Assembly (NCBI GenBank): GCA_032622095.1
Contig: CP136061.1
Span: 16,058,440 to 16,122,439 of the forward strand
Direction of reading: 5' to 3'
From: Siphonodentalium dalli
Lineage: Eukaryota > Mollusca > Scaphopoda > Gadilida > Siphonodentaliidae
DNA: 64,000 nt
In this document: piece after piece, positions 54,735 through 64,000 of the stretch
Layout: each line of letters begins with the position of its first letter
How positions within the stretch are numbered: the first letter of the stretch is position 1
Program-made: the position numbers and the translations under genes
Notes under the pieces: model-generated
Told to the model about the DNA's origin: nothing
Seen by the model: only the letters and a program-made list of their open reading frames with translations
Database searches by the model: none

Positions 54735-57593
54735 CCCCGGATTATAGAAGAAAGTCGGGGTCCCAACCTCACTAAATTAATTAAGCCAATATAGCCAGCA
54801 AATGACCCATATATCACGTTTTGACATGACTCTTGTAAAAGTAGACATTTGTAAGACTTGCTACATCAGTCGTTTGATGTTCTAAACTTGTTTAAATTGA
54901 ATTAAATAAAATAAAATAATTTTTTTTAAATCATATAAAATATATAAATCACATGCATGTTCATTGAATTTCCTCATCGTGTGGTCATATGTTCTGTTTA
55001 TGAGGTAATCTAACTACCATGTACATTGAGATATTCATTATAAATAGAGAAGTTAAGGTAATAGCGCGTAACGTGAACATCAATGTATGAGAGTAGTCCT
55101 GTCTGGTGCATCGAAACTTCATGCAGCTTTGTTTCAGGTTGTATATTGATATTCATGTCTATATGATATTGATTATAAATAGAGAGGTTAAGGTAATAAC
55201 GTGTAACGTGAAGTTACAGTGTTATTTATGATGTTTGTAAAGGAATTGTTCATTAATTTTTATAGCGATTCTTCGCCACATATCAACAGGTAAATATACA
55301 ATTTTCCGAGATGATGTAAGGAACCTGAGTGAATTTTGAAGTAACTTTGTAAGTTTGCATTATCCTGACAAAGTTCCTTTACAAAATATCAAGATTAAGC
55401 AGGGTATGGATAAAGAGCGTTTGTCCATTCCATGCACAAGGACTTTAATAGAATATAGCCATCGGACAGGGGAACATTCCCTCTGTATAACTAGATATTT
55501 CCCGAGTCCCCCCCCCTTCTGTAGAAGTTGCCGAGATATTAAGAAACAAAAGACGGGCTCTCAACCTCACTAAATTTACAGAGTGCATATGCTATAGATA
55601 ATATTCGATGAATCTGCCGAATTTATCACTTGAAACACTGGAATATTTCCACGCTGTGGGCAGAAGCTGGGAATTAATTTTGATGCCATCGGAAAGGGGA
55701 ACATTCCCTCTGTGTAACTAGATATTTCCCGAGCCCCTCCCTTCTGGATAAGTTGCCGAGATATTAAGAAACAAAAGTCGGGGTCCCAACCTCACTAAAT
55801 TTACTGAGTGCATCTGTTACAGAATATGTTTGTTGAATCTGCCGAATTTAGTACTTGAAACGCTGAGATATTTCCACGCTGTGGGCAGAATCTGGGAATT
55901 AATTTTGATGCCATCGGAAAGGGGAACATTCCGTCTGTGTAACTTGATATTTCCCGAGCCCCTCCCTTCTGGATAAGTTGCCGAAATATTAAGAAACAAA
56001 AGTCGGGGTCCCAACCTCACTAAATTTACAGAGTGCATCTGTTATAGATAATATCTGATGAATCTGCTGAATTTATCACTTGAAACGCTGAGATATTTCC
56101 ACGCTGTGGGAAGAACCTGGGAATTAATTTTGATGTCATCGAAAAGGGGAACATTCCCTCTGTGTAAGTAGATATTTCCGGGGCCCTCCCTTCTGGATAA
56201 GTTGCCGAAATATTAAGAAACAAAAGTCGGGGTCCCAACCTCACTAAATTACAGAGTGCATCTGTTATAGATAATATCTGATGAATCTGCCGAATTTATC
56301 ACTTGAAACGCTGGGATATTTCCACGCTGTGGGAAGAACCTGGGAGTTAATGTTGATGTCATCGGAAAGGGGAACATTCCCTCTGTATAACTAGATATTT
56401 CCCGATCCTCCCTTCTGGATAAGTTGCCGAAATATTGAGAAACAAAAGTCGGGGTCCCAACCTCACTAAATTTAACATCAGAAATAACTCCGGTGCCCAA
56501 CCTCACCTCGCAAAATGGTATATTTATCTATTAAATTCTTGATATGTTTGTAAAGAAACGCTAACAAAATTAAGAAACAATTTCTTTACAATGATAGTCA
56601 GAAATTACTTGGGTATAACCTTTCACCTCTGTGGCAGACAGCGGCAATTAACATTGCTGGTATGTTTGATTCCCAATACACTCCCGAATACACTGTGTAT
56701 TAGGGGATTATTGGCGCGGTATATGGATGTTTATTGATAGTGTATTGAATTTGATAGTCTAGACTGACAGGGGTCATATATGGTCACATGTAGCTAATGA
56801 CCGCAACATGCATGCATTGTTTATTTGTAGTTTATTGCAACTGAAGTCTATGATACATTGTTGAGTATACGACAATTATTGTTGTATATTACATGTATAG
56901 CCAATATATATGCTATTTAAAAGCTGTTAACCGTTTGCAAACTGCAATCATCATATCAGTCTAACTAGGCGTAACTGGGAATTAATTTTGATGCCATCGG
57001 AAAGGGAAACATTCCCTCTGTGTAAATAGATATTTCACGGGCCCCTCCCTTCTGGATAAGTTGCCGAAATATTAAGAAACAAAAGTCGGGGTCCCAACCT
57101 CACTAAATTACAGAGTGCATCTGTTATAGATAATAGCTGATGAATCTGCCGAATTTATCACTTGAAACGCTGGGATATGTCCACGCTGTGGGAAGAACCT
57201 GGGAGTTAATTTTGATGTCATCGGAAAGGGGAACATTCCCTCTGTATAACTAGATATTTCCCGAGCCCCTCCCTTCTGGATAATTTGCCGAAATATTAAG
57301 AAACAAAAGTCGGGGTCCCAACCTCACTAAATTTACTGAGTGCATCTGTTACAGAATATGTTTGTTGAATCTGCCGAATTTATTACTTGAAACACTGAGA
57401 TATTTCCACGCTGTGGGCAGAACCTGGGAATTAATTTTGATGCCATCGGAAAGGGGAACATTCCCTCTGTATAACTAGATATTTCGCGAGCCCCTCCCTT
57501 CTCGATAAGTTGCCGAAATATTAAGAAACAAAAGTCGGGGTCCCAACCTCACTAAATTTACAGAGTGCATCTGTTACAGAATATGTTTGTTGA

Positions 57594-57665
57594 ATCTGCC
57601 GAATTTATCACTTGAAACGCTGGGATATTTCCACGCGTTTCAAGTGATAAATTCGGCAGATTCAT
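57594..57665. repeat. Centre of the palindrome: 29-bp perfect inverted repeat
   Basis: GAATCTGCCGAATTTATCAC plus TTGAAACGC is followed by a 14-base loop and then its exact inverse complement. This is where the tandem array changes direction. Confidence 0.95.
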
Positions 57666-59465
57666 CTGATATTATCTATAACAGGTACACTCTGTACATT
57701 TGGGACCCCGACTTTTGTATCTTAATATCTCGGCAACTTATCCAGAAGGGAGGGGCTCGGGAAATATCTAGTTACACAGAGGGAATGTTCCCCTTGCCGA
57801 TGGCTTCAAAATTAATTCCCAGATTCTGCCCACAACGTGGAAATATCTCAGCGTTTCAAGTAATAAATTCGGCAGATTCAACAATCATAATCTGTAACAG
57901 ATGCACTCTGTAACTTAGTGAGGTTGGGACCCCAACTTTTGTTTCTTAATATATCGGCAACTTATCCAGAAGGGAGGGGCTTGAGAAATATCTAGTTATA
58001 CAGAGGGAATGTTCCCCTTTCCGATGACATCAAAATAACTCCCAGGTTCCTCCCACAGCGTGGAAATTTCCCAGCGTTTCAAGTGATAAATTCTGCAGAT
58101 TCATCGGATATTATCTATAACAGATGCACTCTGTAACTTAGTGAGGTTGGGACCCCGACTTTTGTTTCTTAATATTTCGGCAACTTATCCAGCAGGGAGG
58201 GACTCGGGAAATATCTAGTTACCCAGAGGGAATGTTCCCCTTTCCGATGGCATCAAATTAATTCCCAGCTTCTGCCCACAGCGTGGATATATCTCAGCGT
58301 TTCAAGTAATACATTCGGCAGATTCAACAATCATAATCTGTAACAGATGCACTCAGTAAATTTAGTGAGGTTGGGACCCCGACTTTTGTTTCTTAATATC
58401 TCGGCAACGTATCCAGCAGGAAGGGGCTCGGGAAATATCTAGTTACACAGAGGGAATGTTCCCCTTTCCGATGGCATCAAATTAATTCCCAGCTTCTGCC
58501 CACAGCGTGAAAATATTCCAGGGCTTCAAGTGATAAATTCGACAGATTCATTGAATATTATCTATAGCATATGCACTCTGTAAATTTAGTGAGGTTGGGA
58601 CCCCGTCTTTTGTTTATTAATATCTCGGGAAATATCTAGTTATACAGAGGGAATGTTCCCCTGTCCGATGGCTATATTCTATTAAAGTCCTTGTGCATGA
58701 ATTGGACAAACGCTCTTCAACCATACCATGCAATGCATTTAAACGAATGCTGTTTATTTGTCATGCTTAATCTTGATATTTTGTAAAGGAACGTTGTCAG
58801 GATTATGCAAACTTACAAACTTCAAAATTCACTCAGGTGCCTTACATCATCTCGGAAAATTGTATATTTACCTGTTGATATGTGGGGAAGAAACGCTATA
58901 AAAATTGATGAACAATTCCTTTACAAACATCAGAAATAACTCCGGTGCCCAACCTCACCTCGCAAAATGGTATATTTATCTATTAAATTCTTGATATGTT
59001 TGTAAAGAAACGCTAACAAAATTAAGAAACAATTTCTTTACAATGATAGTCAGAAATCACTCGGGTATAACCTTTCACCTCTGTGGCAGACAGCGGCAAT
59101 TACCATTGCTGGTATGTTTGATTCCCAATACACTCCCGAATCCACTGTGTATTAGGGGATTATGGGTGGGTGTTTATTGATAGTGTATTGATAGTCTAGA
59201 CTGACAGGGGTCATATATGGCCACATATAGCTAATGACCGCAACATGCATGCATTGTTTATTTGTAGTTTATTGTAACTGAAGTCTATGATACATTATTT
59301 GTTATACGACAATTATTGTTGTATATTACATATATAGCCAATATATATGCTATTTAAAAGCTGTTAACCGTTTGCAAACTGCAATCATCATATCAGTCTA
59401 ACTAAGCGTATTGTCGGGGCTATGCCCTGCTAGTCTTGAAACAATTTTCATGGCGTGTACCCGAA

Positions 59466-59607
59466 TATTCAGTGTATACGTAAAACCGTCATCATGTTTG
59501 TGTGTTATCGTATTGGGAGAGGGGCTTTATAAGTTGCAAAACTTGTGCCCCAATCCCTTTCGTATTTTGTGTAAATAAAATTTGTTTCAAGTCAAGTATT
59601 CAGTGTA
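59466..59607 (+). mobile_element. Short CR1-like LINE 3' end with an 11-bp target-site duplication
   Basis: TATTCAGTGTA at 59466-59476 repeats at 59597-59607 and flanks 120 bp that end in AAATAAAATTTGTTTCAAG. The body (GGGAGAGGGGC, AAACTTGTGCCCCAATCCCT) matches the 3' UTR of the minus-strand LINE at 33126-33372. This is a heavily 5'-truncated retrotransposition event of that family, inserted within the right arm of the large palindrome. Confidence 0.85.
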
Positions 59608-60010
59608 CTCTACCCGACCGCGCAATACATGCTTTGACGAAATATTTGATAACAGAAGAGGGTCTTGACCTTCAAGTTCGCGTGTTTGAATTATTATATA
59701 GCTTATAAAAGCAACTAGAAAAGACATTAGTCGATGAATTGTCCAAAGTTTCCAACTACAACTTTTACATATTCACTAGCCTATATATACCGACGACTGT
59801 AAAATAAGCAATTATCATATAAAGAGACATGAATATCGATATGCAACCTCAAACAAAACTGCATGAAGTTTCGATGCACCAGACAGGACTGCTCCTATAC
59901 ATTGATGTTCACGTTACATGTTATTACCTTAACCTCTCTATTCATAATGAATATCATATAGACATGAATATCGATATGCAACCTCAAACAAAGCTGCATG
60001 AAGCACATAT

Positions 60011-61049
60011 TAAAATAACAAGGCTTGATCCAAGTTTAAAGAGTTTATATCAAACTTTCAGTTTTGTTTTTATATAAAGAGCGTTTATTATTTAGTACCC
60101 GCGATTCTGATTGCTGATCACCAAGTGGTAACATTCTCAACACATGCACACACTCAAGTCGATTAGATTGATGAATTAGTAGTGTTAAACAAAAACACAG
60201 ACCCAGTGTGTGGACTCGGGGGGTTCCAAACCGCACCTAGCATTTGCTGCGTTTGTCGGTAGAATGAGAACCCAAATGACGACAATTTGAATACCTATGT
60301 CATGATGATATACCACACGAGACATATTTGTTGACAGAACACACCGATGATTCATTTTGCGAGCATAATTCTTGTCCGAAAATATGGCGTAAAACACAGA
60401 ATACTGATTCAGACCTAAGTCCGCCAAAAAGACATCGGATGGACGTATACATACAGATGCATGGCTGGACACACGGCTAGTCGGGCGTACAGGTTGACAG
60501 ACGGGCAGAGGTGCGCCAGTATAACCTATTCCCAGTTGAAATCGACTACAATAATCCATTCATATTACAATCTCATTCTACAGGTTTTCATTCCCCCCCC
60601 TTCCCTAACAATTACCCCCCACGCCCCTGAGCCACTCCACTTTGACTTAATGAATACTGCAAACCATCTTTGCAAGTTAGTTCACAACACAGTGTCCAAT
60701 AAATCTTTCTGATATCCCAACAACCATATATAACAAGATAATATATAAGCAGCAACTGCTTTCAATTTACTTGGTTAGATATGACGTCAAAATGGCGTCT
60801 GCGTGTGGCTAACGTCGTGAAATATCGTATATAGTATGTCAAGTTATATTCTTTGATATTCATTGACTTGTTTCACAGTAATAAAACCCCATTGGAACTG
60901 ATATTATGACCCATAACAGCGCAGTACATTTGGTGAGGTACCCCCGAATCATTTTTTAAAGCCAGTGTACACGTAATGAACGTGACCGCAATTCGGAGGG
61001 AGAGACACCCAAGCCATCCGAAAAAAATCCCAAAACTAGCGCGGGTGCA
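60011..61049. other. No gene; possible 5' UTR of the terminal LINE
   Basis: Poly-C near 60594. The last part (about 60960-61049) directly precedes ORF1 and may be LINE leader. The 124-codon minus frame at 60185-60559 has no recognised domain. Confidence 0.4.
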
Positions 61050-61775
61050 ATGGCCGACGGCGACGGTGTAGTCAACCAGCTGAAAGCGTTGACCGATGTC
61101 ATCAATGAAGTAAAAAATGGACAAGATGGAATGCGAAAGGCGTTTGACAAAAAACTAGACAAGATGAGGGACGAGTGGAAAAAGACTTTTGATGAAAAAT
61201 TTAAAGTGCTTAAAGAGGACATAACGTTGGAAATCGGAGTGGAACGTGCTAGGATCGATACAGTTATTCAACAAGTTGGAGAGTTAACCAACCGTATCGC
61301 GCACGCTGATCGACAACAATCTGACCCAGTTACGCCGCCGTTACGCCAATCAGCTGATGACAACGAGCTCGCTGTTATTATAACAAATGTGCCGGAGAGA
61401 CAGGATGAAGACCTCGACGAGGTGATACAGGGAATGCTAACTACCATGAAGCTAGAGAATCAAGAGATCCGTGTATTATCCGCGAGGAGGCTGAATAAAA
61501 GGGTGCTGAACAAACCAGCGTTGTTAAAGGTAACTTTCGAAACTGTGCCACAAAAAGTGAATGTTCTTCGGAACAAACAAAAACTACGCGATGATGACAG
61601 CTATAAAGAATGTTACATCCACAGCAGTAAGCCACACGTTGAGAGGCTGGTCGAGACGAATGCCAGGACACTCCTCGCACAGTTACCGAATGGCCATGAA
61701 TTCTTTGTGTCAGGAAGTGGGCGAATCGTTCGGAAGTCGGACCGCCATCACCGAGGGGCCAACAACTCGAGATAG
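61050..61775 (+). CDS. LINE ORF1 protein: coiled coil plus RRM-like RNA-binding region
   Basis: This 241-residue protein would trimerise and coat the element's RNA. Residues about 10-80 are a charged heptad-rich coiled coil (VINEVKNGQDGMRKAFDKKL). Residues about 108-185 look like an RRM (ELAVIITNVPE, VLSARRLNKR, ALLKVTF). The C-terminal part (YIHSSKPHVERLVETNARTL, LPNG, SGRIVRK) matches the usual ORF1 C-terminal domain. The ATG at 61050 is the first in frame. The frame ends at TAG 61773-61775, and ORF2 continues in the same frame immediately after it. Intact by eye. Confidence 0.85.
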   Translation: MADGDGVVNQLKALTDVINEVKNGQDGMRKAFDKKLDKMRDEWKKTFDEKFKVLKEDITLEIGVERARIDTVIQQVGELTNRIAHADRQQSDPVTPPLRQSADDNELAVIITNVPERQDEDLDEVIQGMLTTMKLENQEIRVLSARRLNKRVLNKPALLKVTFETVPQKVNVLRNKQKLRDDDSYKECYIHSSKPHVERLVETNARTLLAQLPNGHEFFVSGSGRIVRKSDRHHRGANNSR

Positions 61776-64000
61776 GACAAGCCGACATGTGACTTTCCGA
61801 GGAAGGCATTAAAAATTGGGCATATACACATTAATGGTTGGACTTTGAAAAGTAAAACATTGAAAACAAAATTAATAAATGCAGTAAATTGTGATATATT
61901 ATGTATTTCTGAATCTCACTTGAAACAAGGAGAAAATATTGATTTATTGAATTATTTATGGATTGGAAATAACAGATCAAGTACACATGTATTAGCCCCT
62001 AAGGCTTCTGGTGGTGTGGGAATGCTAATTAGAGAAGAATTATTACAATATTTTGATGTTTCCATATTAGACAGAGAAATTGATGGCATTTTATCAGTAA
62101 AGTTTAAATCAATTAGTTTAAATGAAGAATTCATATTATGTACATGTTATCTTCCCCCAGAAAGGTCTGTGTGGGGCAGAAATCCAGATAGTTTTTTCTC
62201 ACATATTTTGACAAGCGCTTATTTACATTGTGATACCCCAATGATTGTATGTGGTGATATGAATGCACGCATAGGTAAATTGTCAGATGTAAATATGGAA
62301 CTCGACTGTGTACCCCAAATTCATAATATTGATAACACAGTAAACCAGCATGGAAAATCATTCTTGAATTTTTAAATGAAACTAAGTTATGCTGTTTAAA
62401 TGGTTGTTTGAATAATGAAAACAATAATTATACCTCGATTAGTACCAAGGGTTCAGCTGTTGTCGATTATATTTGTGTGCCACATGACGTATTTGATCGC
62501 TTCAATAATTTCTGGGTCAAAACAAAATCAGATTTAATTATCGATAATTCGTTAGAAAGTATGCTAGGTGAAGGGTGTAAACCACCGGACCATAGTTTTG
62601 TTTTGGTGGAGTATATTGTAAATACAGTCCATGTACATGGCAGCACACCAACTGATCACAAACATACACCAACTAAACTTAATAAACCATTACCAGCTGA
62701 TTTTTTAGCCTCATCTGAAACTTTATTAAATTTGATACATGAAATCGAGTCTGCAATAGAATCCCAAATAACTGTAGACAATATTTATGATAAATTTACA
62801 AAACACATTTTTGAAAATATGTCAGACCAATTACCAAGTTTCAAAAATGGAAGGCGTTCACATAAAAAATTTAAATTTCACAAACCATATTGGAATGATG
62901 ACCTTACTAAATTATGGCAAACAATGAGTAACTTGGAAAATGCATTCCTAAAATATAAAACTAAGTCAAGAGACAAAAATTTAGCTTTTCTAAAATTTAA
63001 AGAGGCTAGGCAAATTTTTAATCGTAAATTACGCACTTATGAAAGACAATATAAACGTAATTTTGCACTCGATATGGAACTAAACTGTAATAATCCTAAA
63101 TCTTTCTGGGACACGATTAAGAAACTTGGACCCAAAAAAGTAAATGGTATCCCAAATGAAGTAATTGGACCTGATGGTTCTGTCATAACAGATACAAAAT
63201 TAATTACAGAAAACTGGAGGTCTGCTTTTAAAACTTTATACAATCCGGAATTTGGAAATGAACTTTTTGATAATAATTTCAGAGAAAATATCATAAAAGA
63301 AAAGATATTTACAGAAAATAAATTTTTAGACCCATTATATGTACACAATAATGTTCTAAATCGGACTATTCAAATAGAAGAAATTGATCGTGCAATAAAT
63401 AAAGTAAAGACTGGAAAGGCGTTTGGCATAGATAAAATACCTGGTGAAACCCTAAAATGTGAATCTGTTAAACCTGTGTTGCTTAGTTTATTTAATTTCA
63501 TTTTTGATACTGACATTATACCATCTGTTTGGAGACAATCTATAATATGTCCCATACCAAACGATAAATCACTAGACCAGAGAATTCCGCTTAATTATCG
63601 TGGCATCTCATTACTACCAACAAGCAGCAAATTATATAATAGTGTTTTAAATAATAGACTTGTTGAACATCTAGACCATAATAATATACTAGTTGATGAA
63701 CAAAATGGTTTTAGATCAAAGCGGTCATGCATTGATAATATTTTCATACTAACAAGCATAATGAAAGGAAAAAAAGATATATTTACTACGTTCATAGATT
63801 TCAAAAATTCTTTCGATTGTATCGACAGAGACATGTTACTCTTCAAACTTCTTAAATGTGGGATAGACGGAAACATGTACCAATCAATTCGAAGTATGTA
63901 TAGAAGTACACATGCACGTATCAGAATAAATGGAGATGTGTCGGAGCCTTTTGATTGCCAATTTGGTGTAAAACAAGTAGATAATTTATCATCTACACTC
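61776..64000 (+). pseudogene. LINE ORF2 (endonuclease-RT), frameshifted, cut by the window end
   Basis: After the ORF1 TAG the same frame reads DFPRKALKIGHIHINGWTLK and carries the APE endonuclease start (CDILCISESHLKQG, GGVGMLI, CYLPPE, CGDMNARIG) to a stop at 62373-62375. From about 62360 the protein continues in another frame for 545 codons to the last base. It has VVDYICVPH and KPPDHSFVLV (endonuclease end), a linker FWDTIKKLGPKK, RT KAFGIDKIPGE, NYRGISLLP, NGFRSKRSCIDN and motif A TFIDFKNSFD. Motif B reads VKQVDNLSST, where the family has Q-G-D...P. One base lost near 62360 explains the break. Not the CR1-like type seen elsewhere; clade not assigned. Confidence 0.8.

Larger units (their letters stand above)
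54735..60010. repeat. ~5-kb imperfect palindrome built from ~227-bp tandem units
   Basis: A ~227-bp unit containing GGGGAACATTCCCTCTGTGT, AAAGTCGGGGTCCCAACCTC and GAATCTGCCGAATTTATCAC runs forward about eight times (GAACATTCC near 55472, 55699, 55924, 56149, 56372, 57006, 57231, 57446). It then runs in reverse about five times (near 57781, 58005, 58229, 58452, 58649). The switch point is a 29-bp perfect inverted repeat with a 14-bp loop (57594-57665). Flanks are mirrored too: 55235-55400 with 58750-58915, and 55030-55220 with 59830-60000. A ~495-bp block (56473-56968) recurs in direct orientation at 58919-59415. Short frames inside are repeat shadows. There is no gene. Confidence 0.85.

Noticed and set aside
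55817-57913. Several 72-108-codon frames repeating the same peptide
   Set aside because: Repeat shadows of the ~227-bp unit; interrupted at different points in each copy.
60185-60559. 124-codon minus-strand frame
   Set aside because: No recognisable domain or signal peptide, and flanked by non-coding sequence.

Overview
The window looks like intergenic or intronic DNA from an AT-rich invertebrate animal genome, most likely a marine lophotrochozoan such as a mollusc. The evidence is several CR1/L2-type LINEs (one with a viral-type 2A peptide at its N-terminus), tRNA-derived SINE sequence, dispersed repeats ending in (ACAG)n or (AATC)n, foldback MITEs, and intron-type exon structure. The organism assignment is inference; nothing in the sequence names the species.

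Host genes are sparse. A single-exon leucine-rich-repeat (LRR) receptor lies on the minus strand at 21386-23122: signal peptide, LRRNT, about 11 LRRs, LRRCT, threonine-rich stalk, one transmembrane helix, short tail. It is broken by one in-frame TGA. The first exon of a secreted PAN/Apple-like protein lies at 47949-48195 (+) and ends in a good splice donor. A possible small secreted protein is at 53676-54107 (-). Two homologous, unrecognised coding-like fragments are at about 1420-1640 (+) and 31560-31860 (-).

Mobile elements dominate. A nearly complete 2A-bearing CR1-like LINE is at about 5700-9913 (+). A decayed relative is at 43582-47232 (+). A 5'-truncated relative is at 33126-34590 (-), and a solo 3' end with an 11-bp target duplication is at 59466-59607. 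An L2-type LINE tail (26641-27577, -) sits inside a 174-bp tandem array. A different LINE, with coiled-coil/RRM ORF1 and an endonuclease-RT ORF2, starts at 61050 and runs off the end of the window. An orphan LINE ORF1 fragment lies at 2541-2825. Non-coding elements include two complete piggyBac-like MITEs with paired 69-bp hairpins (12326-12724 and 48249-48669), a 1.9-kb TIR element (50041-51904), a tRNA-like SINE (about 35700-35845), several hairpins, and at least three composite elements with matching ends (24919-25999, 37090-37610, 38039-40350).

Tandem DNA is the other main component: a 20-bp minisatellite (550-1240), 127-, 122-, 174-, ~170-, ~180-, 45- and 41-bp arrays, and an approximately 5-kb imperfect palindrome (54735-60010) built from a ~227-bp unit that runs in opposite directions on the two arms. 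I found no tRNA or rRNA genes, no CRISPR array and no operon-like layout. The most interesting signals are the 5-kb palindrome, the LRR receptor with its single TGA and minisatellite-encoded tail, the 2A LINE, and a repeat packed with TCAAGGTCA-type nuclear-receptor half-sites.
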